Source: Deltaproteobacteria bacterium Ga0077539
GTDB lineage: Bacteria; Myxococcota_A; Polyangia; Polyangiales; Ga0077539
NCBI GenBank assembly: GCA_001465015.1
Contig: LNEO01000227.1
Span: 1-50,828 of the forward strand
Reading direction: 5' to 3'
Length of the DNA: 50,828 nt
Shown here: piece by piece, positions 1 through 8,110 of the stretch
Layout of the letters: every line of letters begins with the position of its first letter
Numbering within the stretch: the stretch's first letter is position 1
The notes under the pieces: model-generated
Database searches by the model: none
Seen by the model: only the letters and a program-made list of their open reading frames with translations
Told to the model about the DNA's origin: nothing
Translations under genes and position numbers: made by a program

Positions 1-1002
1 GGTTCCGAAGAGACCGAGGCCGTGACCTCCGAACACGAGCGTACCCACGATCGAATGCATCAGGTACGCAGTGAACGCGACGCGACCGAGCCGCGCGATC
101 ACGTCGGTCACCCGCGCGTCCTCGAAGCGCCGCGCGAGCGTGATGACCGACAGACCAACACCCGCGGCGACGCCGATCGAGCCGAGTTCGTGCAGCGATT
201 GTGCGAGCAACCACGAACGAAGCGCAAAGCCGCTCGACCACTGGATCCACAGCGCTACGCCCGAGACCGCGAGCCCCAACCCGAAGGTGACCGGAATCCA
301 CGGCCAGGCCGAGACTGATCCCTCGAAGACCCTGCTGCGCAGCGCCGCCATGCCGAGCAGCATGCAGCCTGCAGCACGCCAGCCGGACTCGAGCAGGGTG
401 CCCGTGATGTGATTGTCGAACGTGATGGGCGCGCGCACGGCGAGCTGCGCGAGCCACCCTCCTCGAAAGGCGGCCGCCTCCGCCGCCGCGCTCGATGCGT
501 TGTAGTGCGCGCGCAGGTCGTTCGCGAGCACCGCCGGCAGCGAGTCGAACACGGCGTAGCCGAGCAACGCGACGAGCGACGAGACGAGAAGAAGCGCGAG
601 TCCAACGGTGACCTGCCGACGCACGCTCCACGAGCGCGCTGGCAACAAAAGCAGGCCCACGGCGCCATACGTGAAGAGAATGTCGCCGTACCAGACGAGG
701 TAGCCGTGGACGAGGCCAAACACGACGAGCCAACCGAGCCGTCGACGCGGGTTCGACGACTCGCCCGCGAGCACCAGCGAGGCGCCGAAGAGGGTCGAGA
801 AGAGGGTGATGAACTTGAAGTCGAAGAGCAGTCTGCCGATCGACCACGCGACGCCTTCTGCCCCTTCGAGCGAGCCCCACGCTCGCGGGTTCAGGTAGGC
901 CGCGTGCGGCATCGCAAACGACTGGATGTTCATCACCAGAATGCCCAGCAGGGCGACGCCGCGGAGCACGTCGATGGAAGCGACTCGCTGTTTGTCGTTC
1001 AT
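1..1002 (-). CDS. DUF418/YeiB-family membrane protein, 3' end cut by the window
   Basis: This reading frame runs leftward from an ATG at 1002 and is still open at base 1, so at least 334 residues are present and the C-terminus is missing. The N-terminus carries RVASIDVLRGVALLGIL followed by VMNIQSFAM, the typical opening of YeiB/DUF418 proteins, which are multi-pass inner-membrane proteins related to acyltransferases. Several hydrophobic segments follow, for example LFTYGAVGLLLLP and VTVGLALLLVSSLVALLGYA. The substrate of this family is generally unknown. The gene is divergent from a TetR-type regulator whose start lies about 70 bases away, so it is a likely target of that regulator; this is inference from position. 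Confidence 0.85.
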   Translation of the reverse strand, partial: MNDKQRVASIDVLRGVALLGILVMNIQSFAMPHAAYLNPRAWGSLEGAEGVAWSIGRLLFDFKFITLFSTLFGASLVLAGESSNPRRRLGWLVVFGLVHGYLVWYGDILFTYGAVGLLLLPARSWSVRRQVTVGLALLLVSSLVALLGYAVFDSLPAVLANDLRAHYNASSAAAEAAAFRGGWLAQLAVRAPITFDNHITGTLLESGWRAAGCMLLGMAALRSRVFEGSVSAWPWIPVTFGLGLAVSGVALWIQWSSGFALRSWLLAQSLHELGSIGVAAGVGLSVITLARRFEDARVTDVIARLGRVAFTAYLMHSIVGTLVFGGHGLGLFGT

Positions 1003-1015
1003 GAACGATACAATA

Positions 1016-1029
1016 CGAGCGAATGCTCG
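1016..1029. promoter_or_regulatory. Possible TetR operator between divergent genes
   Basis: CGAGC-GAAT-GCTCG forms a small inverted repeat with 5-base arms in the short gap between the divergent DUF418 gene and the TetR gene. Its position fits an autoregulatory operator, but the arms are short and the sequence is GC-rich, so chance is a real possibility. Confidence 0.3.
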
Positions 1030-1074
1030 CGTTATCGGCTCGCGCCGGACTCGCTTTCGCAGGACACTCGGATC

Positions 1075-1800
1075 GTGCCGCGAAAACAGCCGCCCGCGAG
1101 GACGAAACAACAACCTAGATCCAGGCAAAATCGAGATGTCGCCGCCGTGCGAAAGCACCCCACGCAGGCGCGTAGCCGAGCCCTCGTCGACTCGCTTCTC
1201 GAGGCGACTGCTCGCATTTTGGTTCAGGATGGCTGGGACGCGCTGACCACCAACCGCGTGGCGAAGGCGGCCGGAGTGAGCGTGGGCAGCCTCTATCAGT
1301 ACTTTCCCAACAAGGACGCGCTGGTCGCGGGGCTCGTCGAGGGCTGGGCCGACAACATCACCAAACGCCTCGTGGCGCTGGGGCCGGCGCTCGCGGAGGC
1401 GCCGCTCGACGAGGCCATTGGCGCGGTGGTCACCGCCGCGCTCTCGGTCACCCGCGAAGACGCCCCGCTCCATCGATCGGTCCTGCTCCAGCTGCCGCGC
1501 ATCGGCGCGCTCGCGTTCTTCGAGCAGCTCAATCAGCGCGTCGCGGACGTGTTGGCCGAGTGGATCACACTTCGTCGCGAGGAGCTCGACGTCGACGATC
1601 CGTCGCTCGCGGCCTTCGTGATCGTGACCTCGCTCGATGCATTGACGGACCACGCACTGTTGTTACGCCCCGAGCTGCTCGAGAGCAGCCGCTTCGCTCG
1701 GCAGCTCGAGCGCATGGTCGCAGGGTGCCTCGGGCTCGAGCCGAACCGCGGCAGAGCGCCCCGCAACGCGCAGCGAAACGCACCACGTCGAGCGAAGTAG
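1075..1800 (+). CDS. TetR/AcrR-family transcriptional regulator
   Basis: This is a DNA-binding repressor-type protein of about 241 residues. The N-terminal TetR helix-turn-helix is clear: LLEATARILVQDGWDALTTN is followed by RVAKAAGVSVGSLYQYFPNK (roughly residues 50-80), with the family hallmark GSLYQYFPNK. The rest is the variable all-helical ligand-binding domain, so the ligand cannot be read. I chose the GTG at 1075, which has an AGGA about ten bases upstream; a GTG at 1147 would give 217 residues, closer to the usual family length and without the basic N-terminal extension. The open frame extends far upstream but that part is antisense to the DUF418 gene. The divergent arrangement suggests it controls the DUF418 gene. 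Confidence 0.88.
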   Translation: MPRKQPPARTKQQPRSRQNRDVAAVRKHPTQARSRALVDSLLEATARILVQDGWDALTTNRVAKAAGVSVGSLYQYFPNKDALVAGLVEGWADNITKRLVALGPALAEAPLDEAIGAVVTAALSVTREDAPLHRSVLLQLPRIGALAFFEQLNQRVADVLAEWITLRREELDVDDPSLAAFVIVTSLDALTDHALLLRPELLESSRFARQLERMVAGCLGLEPNRGRAPRNAQRNAPRRAK

Positions 1801-1874
1801 CGAGCGTCGCAGGGCTCACGGTGCGTTCGGGGTCGGACTGCATCGAGCTCAGAGGGAGCGCGCGTTGATGTCCG

Positions 1875-2399
1875 TCAGGGGCAACGAACGGTCTCTCTCC
1901 AGGCGCGGCTCGACTCTGTCTGCCGGCCCTCGCGCCGCTCGCGTTCGAGCGCGATGCACTCGGACGCGGGATCGATGACGGGAAACAGCGGGCCGAGGCC
2001 CTCGTCGAGGAGCCGGTCTCGCTCATCGCGCGTGGCGGCGCACGCCGCTTGTCGGCACAGGGTCGCCGACGGGCTGAGCCTGTTTACGTAGTAGGCGAAT
2101 AGACCTCCGCCGACGATCGCCCCGACCGCAGAGAGAGCGGCCAGCGCCCCGAGTGCTCGCTTCATCCGCTGCTCTTGCGGCCACGAACGCACCCACCCGA
2201 CGGCACCCGAAACGACGAGCGCGGCCGCCGCGACCACGAGCACACCCAAGAGCTCCGGACCCACGCCGAGCGTCCGCACCCCGCCCCAGAGGTCGACGGC
2301 CGCCAGCATGCAGCCGAGAACCAACAGCAACGCGACGCCCGCGAAGAAGCGGAGGATGGAGGATCGCCTTCGGGCAACATCCGACACGAACGAGTGCAT
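1875..2399 (-). CDS. Hypothetical membrane protein with three predicted TM segments
   Basis: I do not recognise a family. The 174-residue product has three hydrophobic stretches: FFAGVALLLVLGCMLAAVDL, GVLVVAAAALVVSGAVGWV and ALAALSAVGAIVGGGLFAYY. A soluble tail of about 65 residues follows and contains three cysteines (TLCRQAACAATRDER and ASECIALERER). The ATG at 2399 gives MHSFVSDVARRR, a plausible basic cytoplasmic start; a TTG eight codons upstream is possible. It ends convergently with the TetR gene 74 bases away. Confidence 0.6.
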   Translation of the reverse strand: MHSFVSDVARRRSSILRFFAGVALLLVLGCMLAAVDLWGGVRTLGVGPELLGVLVVAAAALVVSGAVGWVRSWPQEQRMKRALGALAALSAVGAIVGGGLFAYYVNRLSPSATLCRQAACAATRDERDRLLDEGLGPLFPVIDPASECIALERERREGRQTESSRAWRETVRCP

Positions 2400-2543
2400 G
2401 GCACAGCAGCACGGCGGAAGCAACGCGATGGATAGAAGCGTCCTGAATTCGTCCTGCCTCGAGCCACGCAGAGCCTCGGCGGTCGGCAGATCACGACGCC
2501 GCGAACGACACGGTGGCGCACACTGCGGAGCGGCCGCGCTATC

Positions 2544-2586
2544 GGGTCGAGGTCATGGCGTTGTCAGCCGTGGGTCGAGGTCATGG
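2544..2586. repeat. 15 bp direct repeat, two copies
   Basis: GGGTCGAGGTCATGG occurs at 2544-2558 and again at 2572-2586 with 13 bases between copies, in the gap between two leftward genes. It may be a small tandem duplication or a paired protein-binding site for the gene starting at 2399. Nothing else is seen in this 209-base gap. Confidence 0.45.
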
Positions 2587-2608
2587 TCCTTCGACAAAGG
2601 TGACGCCA

Positions 2609-3223
2609 CTATCGCAGCGACTGCGCGGGGCGGCGCCAACGACACGCGCTGGCGATGACGCGCACCGCGCGGTCGAGCACAGCGTGCGAGCGCTCCTTCG
2701 CGATCCACGTGAGCGATACTTCGCCTGCGCGGTACTCGAACGTCACGCTCTCCGGCGGAAACCCCAAGAGGTCGCGACAGAGCTCGCTGTCGAAGAGCGC
2801 GCGCGCGGCGGCGACGTCGTCGGCCTTGACCATGAACTTCTCGTCGAACTCTGGCTGACCGACCTCGACGTCTTGCGTTCCGATGAGCTTTCCGACGGTC
2901 GACAAGAGCCCCTCGCGATAGACCTTGGTCACGAGCGGCATGGGCTCGATCGCCTTCGCGCGGACGCGCGTGTACGGGGTCGAGCTCCGGCCCTGACTGA
3001 CGTCGTAGTGATCGATCTCGAACACGACGTTGTCCGCCGTCCCGCGAATCACCCCCGATCGAAAGGGAAAGTACCGCCCCGATTGCATCTCCCACTGCCG
3101 CGCGCGCGCGATCTCGGCCCAGGCGCGCTCGAGCGCCTCGTGTTGCGCCTTCGAATACCAGGCCATCGCGCCCGCGAAGGCCAAGAACACCCCCATCGGC
3201 AACAGCGCCACCAACGACTCCAT
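2609..3223 (-). CDS. Hypothetical single-pass membrane-anchored protein
   Basis: No family is recognised. The 204-residue product starts at an ATG (MESLVALLPMG) and has one N-terminal hydrophobic helix, LVALLPMGVFLAFAGAMAWY, followed by a soluble alpha/beta domain with motifs such as VIRGTADNVVFEIDHYDVSQ and SVTFEYRAGEVSLTWIAKE. The layout suggests an anchored cytoplasmic or periplasmic domain. The frame extends 16 codons upstream of the chosen ATG, but that part lacks coding character. It is divergent from the acyltransferase gene; the 238 bases between them hold no gene and only GC-rich imperfect repeats such as GTCGCGGTCGCGTCGCGGTC. Confidence 0.62.
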   Translation of the reverse strand: MESLVALLPMGVFLAFAGAMAWYSKAQHEALERAWAEIARARQWEMQSGRYFPFRSGVIRGTADNVVFEIDHYDVSQGRSSTPYTRVRAKAIEPMPLVTKVYREGLLSTVGKLIGTQDVEVGQPEFDEKFMVKADDVAAARALFDSELCRDLLGFPPESVTFEYRAGEVSLTWIAKERSHAVLDRAVRVIASACRWRRPAQSLR

Positions 3224-3461
3224 GCGTGGCGCATGATAGCCGCGAACGTCGCGCGGCCGCTCGATCCGCAAGAGTCAACGGCGGTCGCTCGAGCACAGGT
3301 GAGCTGCCGGCGACCCGATCCCCGGTTGCCTCGCCGCCGTGCTCAGCCCGTCGCGGTCGCGTCGCGGTCGTCCCGCCGCGCATCGCTCAGCGCTGTGATG
3401 GCCGCTGTTTTTACAGGCGACACTGCGTTGGCAGCGGGATCGTGGTAGGCCTGCGCTCGCC

Positions 3462-4592
3462 GTGAGCGATGACAGAGTGATCCTGCCCGAGCTCGACGGG
3501 CTCCGCGCGCTCGCGGTGTTACTCGTGCTCGTCCAGCACTTCGGGCCCCGCTCGCCCTGGATGGACGCGGTCGGGCCCGGCGGGCTCGGGGTGGCGCTGT
3601 TCTTCGTGCTCAGCGGCTTTTTGCTCACGCGCATCCTACTCGCGCATACGCCCGCGAAAGACGAGCCGCTCTGGCCGACGCTCAGGGCGTTTTACGCGCG
3701 CCGCTTTCTTCGAATCTGGCCGCTGTACTTCGCGGTTCTCTCGGTGACCGCGCTCTTCGACGTCGGCCCTGCGCGCAGAGCGCTGCCGTACAACGCGCTC
3801 TACCTGTCCAACGTGTACTTCTTTCTGCGGCGCGCGTGGGACGGCCCGATCAGCCCGCTCTGGAGCCTCGCTGTCGAAGAGCAGTTCTACCTCGTGTGGC
3901 CGATCGTCACGCTCGCGCTCGCGCGTCGTTCGCGCGCGAGCTTCACCGGCTTCGCGCTCGCGCTCGCCTGCGCCGGACCGCTCTTTCGTCTGGGATTTTA
4001 CCGGTTGTTCGGCGCTTCGCCGTTCGCGCTGTTGCTCCCGTTCGGTTACACCGACCAGCTCGTCTGGGGCGGTGTCCTCGCCGCGGTCTCCGACGATCGT
4101 CGCGCGCTCGCTGCGCTGCGCTGGCTCGCAGCGTGGGTCGCTTCGCCGCTGTTGCTCGCGACGATCGTGACCCCGGGCGTCGAGCCGAGCGGCTGGTGGC
4201 TCGTTCATTGGTCGCTGCGGGCGACGGCGGTGGCGCTCATCGCGCTGTGCCTCGTCGATCGCGCGCGCCACGGCTTCTCCGGGCCGATCGGGCGCGTGCT
4301 CGCGTCGCGTCCTCTCACGCACGTCGGAAGGGTGAGCTACGGGATCTATCTGCTGCATCCGTACTTGCACTTCGCTGCGTTCGGCCTCTGCTTGCTGCCT
4401 GGAATGGGCTGGCTGCGTCCGTCTTTCGAGTGGCTGCGCGCGGACGGGTGGCGCTGGTTTCCGATCGCGTGCGCAACGGCCGTGCTCGCGGCGAGCGCGA
4501 GCTTCACGTTGTTCGAGGCCCCCGTATCGCGATTCAAGGATCGCTTTCGATATCCCGTGACGTCGAGGGCACCGACGTCACGACCTGCCTGA
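3462..4592 (+). CDS. OafA/YrhL-type membrane acyltransferase
   Basis: The 376-residue product belongs to acyltransferase family 3 (PF01757), integral membrane enzymes that transfer acyl groups to sugars of the cell surface. The opening LPELDGLRALAVLLVLVQHF contains the conserved Arg and His typical of the family. Further hallmarks are FFVLSGFLLTRILL, FYARRFLRIWPLYF, SPLWSLAVEEQFYLVWPI and YGIYLLHPYLH. About ten hydrophobic segments span the protein. The start is a GTG with AGCGATGAC following; no upstream ATG is plausible. No glycan biosynthesis genes are adjacent, so the acceptor is unknown. The GTG start and length agree with the family. Confidence 0.9.
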   Translation: MSDDRVILPELDGLRALAVLLVLVQHFGPRSPWMDAVGPGGLGVALFFVLSGFLLTRILLAHTPAKDEPLWPTLRAFYARRFLRIWPLYFAVLSVTALFDVGPARRALPYNALYLSNVYFFLRRAWDGPISPLWSLAVEEQFYLVWPIVTLALARRSRASFTGFALALACAGPLFRLGFYRLFGASPFALLLPFGYTDQLVWGGVLAAVSDDRRALAALRWLAAWVASPLLLATIVTPGVEPSGWWLVHWSLRATAVALIALCLVDRARHGFSGPIGRVLASRPLTHVGRVSYGIYLLHPYLHFAAFGLCLLPGMGWLRPSFEWLRADGWRWFPIACATAVLAASASFTLFEAPVSRFKDRFRYPVTSRAPTSRPA

Positions 4593-4691
4593 ACCGCGGC
4601 GCGAGCGGGACGTCGTCCAAGATCAATTGTGAGAGTGACCGCTGGATTTCCAAGCGACACCGCAAAGTGTTGCTCGGGTACGACCGTGGAA

Positions 4692-4875
4692 ATGAACACG
4701 GATCGATTCATGTGGTTCGCGGCGCTCGGCCTGGTCGCCACCTCTCTGCGTGCTCGAGCACGGCGGCCCCTGCAGACGGCGGCGATGTCTCGCAGCCTCC
4801 CGCGGACACTGGTCGGCCCGATGTCGTCACGATGGACACGCCCGTGGCGGATGGAGCGGACATGGATGAAGTCAG
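4692..4875 (+). pseudogene. Frameshifted N-terminus of a lipoprotein
   Basis: An ATG at 4692 begins a signal peptide, MNTDRFMWFAALGLVATSL. The lipobox and mature start, LSAC followed by SSTAAPADGGDVSQPP, are in a different frame and meet it near 4742. One missing base in the CCC/CC run there would restore a perfect MNT..ALGLVATLSAC lipoprotein leader. The mature part has the low-complexity Pro/Asp/Thr spacer typical of lipoproteins elsewhere in this window. After about 4875 the frame runs antisense to a leftward reading frame and loses protein-like character, so the gene also appears cut at its 3' side. A sequencing error could explain the frameshift but not the cut. Confidence 0.5.
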
Positions 4876-5586
4876 CGCGGAGCTCGACGGCGAGGCGCGG
4901 ATCGACCCGCATCAGGATCCACGGCAGCGCCAGGGCGAGAAAGTGGCTCGCGGTGTTGGTGCGGTACGGATCCTCGCCGGCGAAGCCCCAGCCTTCGAGC
5001 TCGGCGCCGAGCTCGACCAGCCGATCCACCGCCGCGCGCGCGACGACCTCCGAGCCGACGAAGTGCTCGTAGAGGTGCAGAACCTCGGGAAGACGCCAGC
5101 GCGAGTAGGTATCCCGCCCCATGCCGACCGTGCTCTCGCGCAGGGTGTCTCGCAGCAAGGCCTCGGTGATCGGGGCCTCGGACGCGATCGCCACCGCCCG
5201 CGCAGCGCGCCGCTCGACGTTCGAGCTCGGGTGGTTCGGGTCCACGAAGAGCAGCGGCCCCACGCGGTAGCCGCGGAGGTAGGCCGCAGCGAACGCCTCG
5301 GGAACGCGGATTCGCAGCACGGGGTCGATCGCGTCGAGCGCCTTCTCGACCAGGGTGGGGCGCTTCTTCGGGTCGTCGTCGATGTCCTCGACGATCTCGA
5401 GCTGTGGACACCCGCGGGCGAACAGCGCGTCGTCCTCGGGGGTGAAGCCGAGCCCGGGCCCGGGCCCGTGAGGGAAGCCCAGGCGCGCGAGCGCCTCGGC
5501 GATGCGATCGTCGTTCGAGAGCTTCCTCCTTCCTGGTGGCCATTCGGCGCGGCAGACTCCGCGAAGCGCTCGTCGAGGTCGTGCAC
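4860..5586 (-). pseudogene. Damaged hypothetical gene, frameshift near its start and no proper end
   Basis: A convincing protein-coding frame runs leftward from about 5530 to about 4860, with stretches such as TYSRWRLPEVLHLYEHFVGS and SHFLALALPWILMRVDPRLA. No family is recognised. Its natural N-terminus seems to be VHDLDERFAESAAPNGHQEG from a GTG at 5586, which lies in another frame; one missing base near 5530, in GGAGGAAGC, would join the two. At the other end the frame does not stop where protein character ends but stays open to 4346, antisense to the lipoprotein fragment and the acyltransferase 3' end. I infer a truncated, frameshifted gene fused at a deletion junction near 4860-4880. Confidence 0.5.
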
Positions 5587-5694
5587 GGTGAGTCCCTCGA
5601 GCGGCGCGCCTTCGCAATTTCCTCCGACTCGAGCGCGAGTTATGCACGCCCGTCGCGCTGGCGCGCCGCGAACGACCCGACTATTCTCACCACC

Positions 5695-6060
5695 ATGTCT
5701 TCACTGTATGCGCGACTCGGGGGCGAGGGCGCGATCCAGGCCGCCGTCGTACTTTTCTACGAGAAGGTCATGGCCGACCCGACCCTCGCGCCGTTCTTTG
5801 CAGGGCTCGACATGGGCGCGCAGATCTCCAAGCAGATCGCGTTCATGACCATGGCCTTCGGCGGGCCCAACCGGTACACGGGTCGGGACCTTCAGACGGC
5901 GCACGCGCGACTGGTGCGCGACGGCCTCGGGGACTCGCACTTCGCGTCGATCGCGCGGCACCTCGACGAGACCCTCGCCGAGCTCGGCGTGGCTCGACCG
6001 CTGATCGACGAGGTGATCGCCATCGTCGCCTCGACGAAGAAGGACGTCTTGTCCCGATGA
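5695..6060 (+). CDS. Group I truncated hemoglobin
   Basis: The 121-residue product is a 2-on-2 truncated hemoglobin, a small haem protein that binds O2, NO or other diatomic ligands and usually works in NO detoxification or oxygen handling. It shows the family opening SLYARLGGEGAIQAAVVLFY with Tyr22 at the B10 position, the glycine-rich AFGGPNRYTG segment after helix E, and the proximal haem ligand His70 in LQTAHARL. Length is normal for group I. The ATG at 5695 is preceded by no strong ribosome-binding site. The stop codon overlaps the next start (ATGA), so the downstream small gene is translationally coupled. Confidence 0.93.
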   Translation: MSSLYARLGGEGAIQAAVVLFYEKVMADPTLAPFFAGLDMGAQISKQIAFMTMAFGGPNRYTGRDLQTAHARLVRDGLGDSHFASIARHLDETLAELGVARPLIDEVIAIVASTKKDVLSR

Positions 6061-6266
6061 GCGACCTCCGCGCGAACTTCGATCGGGTCGTCATCCAGGA
6101 CGCCTCGGGCCGACGCGAGCTGACGGTAGAGCAGTTTCTCGAGATACCGCTCTCCGAGCGGATCCGTTCGGTGATCTCGCGGACGGCGACGTTCTTCGAC
6201 GGGCCGCGCGAGGTCGAGCGAATGAGCGCGCTCGACTCGCTGCGACGCGCGCGCATGGCGAGCTGA
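6057..6266 (+). CDS. Small protein coupled to truncated hemoglobin
   Basis: This 69-residue product begins at an ATG whose last bases overlap the hemoglobin stop (ATGA at 6057-6060). It is charged and helical: MSDLRANFDRVVIQDASGRR, then LTVEQFLEIPLSERIRSVIS. The ending LDSLRRARMAS is basic. No family is recognised. The phrase RRELTVEQFLEIPLSERI suggests a conserved regulatory or partner fold. Overlap with the globin gene implies a shared role, perhaps as a helper or regulator. The 155 bases after it hold no gene. Confidence 0.7.
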   Translation: MSDLRANFDRVVIQDASGRRELTVEQFLEIPLSERIRSVISRTATFFDGPREVERMSALDSLRRARMAS

Positions 6267-6421
6267 CGCGCAGCCCCACCATCGCCAACGCGACCGACCG
6301 ATCAAGTCGTCGTGATCGCGTCGTCGTCGGCCTCCTCCATCGCCGCGATCGAGCGCTTGCTCTCGACACTCCGGCTCGCGCTCGTTCGAAACGCTGCGCC
6401 TCTCGCGTCGGCCCATGGCGG

Positions 6422-7597
6422 TCAGTCGTCCTCGCTGTACTTCAGCACGCGAAACACCGGCGCAGTCGTGACGAAGTTCGTTGGCCAGCCGCCCCTCGGA
6501 AGCACGAAGCAGTGCTCACGTGGACACACGATGGTCGACTCGCACAACCCGTCGGTGAGGATCATGATCGGCGCGGCTGCGGGAAAGTCTGTTCGTCCGC
6601 AGAGGTAGCCGATCGCGGGTTGCAGCACCGTTCCGCCGCGGCCGCGAATTGTGACCGCGCCTCGAAGCTCGCTCGGGCTCATCACGCCACGGTCGTACGG
6701 TCGTGCGTCGCACTGAACGACCCGCACCGCAGGAACGTCGCGACTCTCGGCGAAGGACGCGATCGCGCCCAGCGCTCGCCCGAGCATCGCGCGATCCATC
6801 GATCCGCTCGTGTCGAGGATCACGCCGAACGTGCACGCGTCCCGCTCTTGCTGCGGGATGTACCGCGCGGGCCTCGGAATGTCTGGCGTCGAGCTCTGTC
6901 GGCGACTCGCCCTCGCGTACGACCGCCGCGGATCGCGGGGATAGGGCACGTGCTCTTCCATCCACTGCGCGAGCTCGACGTCCCTGGGAACCGGCGGGCA
7001 AAACAACGACTCGATCTCTTCGAGCATTCCGCGGGGAACGAGCCCGCGTCCAGGCGTCGTGCACCGAAGCCCCGCAGCGAGGCATCGTCGATACACGTCG
7101 TCGAGCGTCTGCACGTCGCCGCGAAACACGTGCGCAGGGCCCATCCCGCGGCGCGGGTTGCTCCACAGCACGTCGCACTCGCCGCCGCGAAACGTGCGCG
7201 CGCCCTTGAATTTTCGCGGTTGCCTCGCGATGAGATCGTAGACGTCCTCGACCGATAGTCCCTTCAGCGTCGGGTCGAACAACACTCCGATCGCTGGGGG
7301 AGAGCCCACTCCCATCTCGAGCAGCCAGGCGTTGATGACGAAGTCCGCTGCGAGGTTCCACAGGAGCGGATCGCGGCCGCGGAGCCGGGCGTGGTGCATC
7401 AGGGCGACGTGCAGCAGCTCGTGCGCGTAGACGAAGAGCCACTCCTGGTCCGAGAACCGCTGCGTCGGATTGAAGTACAGCTCGCCGAGCGTCGCGTCGA
7501 CCGCCGCGGTCGAGACGTCCAGCGTCGAGCACACCGACGCGTCTCCATACACTCTGAGCTCCAGCGCGAGGGCGCCGAGCAGCGGAAGCTCGGCCAT
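6422..7597 (-). CDS. VWA-like metallopeptidase domain protein (DUF2201 type)
   Basis: The product, about 391 residues from the ATG at 7597, has a zinc-peptidase-like N-terminal domain and a C-terminal VWA-like domain, as in the DUF2201 family that pairs with MoxR ATPases. The zinc motif is HELLH at residues 59-63 in VYAHELLHVALMHHARL, followed by RDPLLWNLAADFVINAWLL. The C-terminal domain has the MIDAS-like DTSGSMDRAML within FGVILDTSGSMD and a second metal-site segment IMILTDGLC. A GTG directly precedes the ATG. The same frame stays open upstream for about 170 codons with protein-like sequence but no ATG, GTG or TTG, so the true N-terminus may have been lost. It lies downstream of a MoxR gene and probably acts with it in assembling or remodelling protein complexes. 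Confidence 0.82.
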   Translation of the reverse strand: MAELPLLGALALELRVYGDASVCSTLDVSTAAVDATLGELYFNPTQRFSDQEWLFVYAHELLHVALMHHARLRGRDPLLWNLAADFVINAWLLEMGVGSPPAIGVLFDPTLKGLSVEDVYDLIARQPRKFKGARTFRGGECDVLWSNPRRGMGPAHVFRGDVQTLDDVYRRCLAAGLRCTTPGRGLVPRGMLEEIESLFCPPVPRDVELAQWMEEHVPYPRDPRRSYARASRRQSSTPDIPRPARYIPQQERDACTFGVILDTSGSMDRAMLGRALGAIASFAESRDVPAVRVVQCDARPYDRGVMSPSELRGAVTIRGRGGTVLQPAIGYLCGRTDFPAAAPIMILTDGLCESTIVCPREHCFVLPRGGWPTNFVTTAPVFRVLKYSEDD

Positions 7598-8110
7598 CAC
7601 CCAACGCCTCGCTCGCTCGATCGGCGCGAACCTCGGGCTCGTCGACGGACGCGCGACGTCCGCGTCCTCGAAGCGCCTGACCGCGTCGTTGATCGCGTGG
7701 TCGACGGCCGCGCGGATCCCGTGGGCGAGCAGCTCTTCGCACGAGAACTTGTCGCTTTCGCGCTCGGCCGCGGCGATGAGCGTGCGAGACGCCCCAGCGT
7801 CCTCGCTCGCCTCACGGAGGTCGCAGCGATCGCGTCCCGCGAGGGTGAGGCGACTGATGAAAGCGCGTTTCGAGGGGTCTCGCCAGCGGCGATCGTAGAA
7901 GTCCTCTTCCCGCTCTGGCGCGCTCTCTTCGCGCTCGAGCTCGATGGGGCAGGCGCCGATCTTGAACGCGCGAAGAAAGCCGTCGACCGTCGGTTCGCAC
8001 GCGAGGTTCCAGCGAAGAAGATCGCGTCCCTCGCGGCGTCTTTCGTGATCGAACGCCGCGTGCAGCGCGAGGTGCAGAAGGCCTTCTACAGCTTGATCAA
8101 CGACCGCGCG
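7598..8110 (-). pseudogene. In-frame remnant of a second metallopeptidase, lacking a start
   Basis: Upstream of and in frame with the VWA-like gene is a protein-like stretch with no usable start codon. It begins near the inverted repeat with GLLHLALHAAFDHERR and continues REGRDLLRWNLACEPTVDGF. This echoes the downstream zinc region HELLHVALMHH...GRDPLLWNLAADFVINAWLL, but the HE of HExxH is absent and the segment opens exactly where the repeat ends. I infer a paralogous metallopeptidase whose N-terminal half was removed when the repeat was created. An alternative is that the whole stretch is a long N-terminus translated by coupling to the MoxR gene. Confidence 0.45.
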
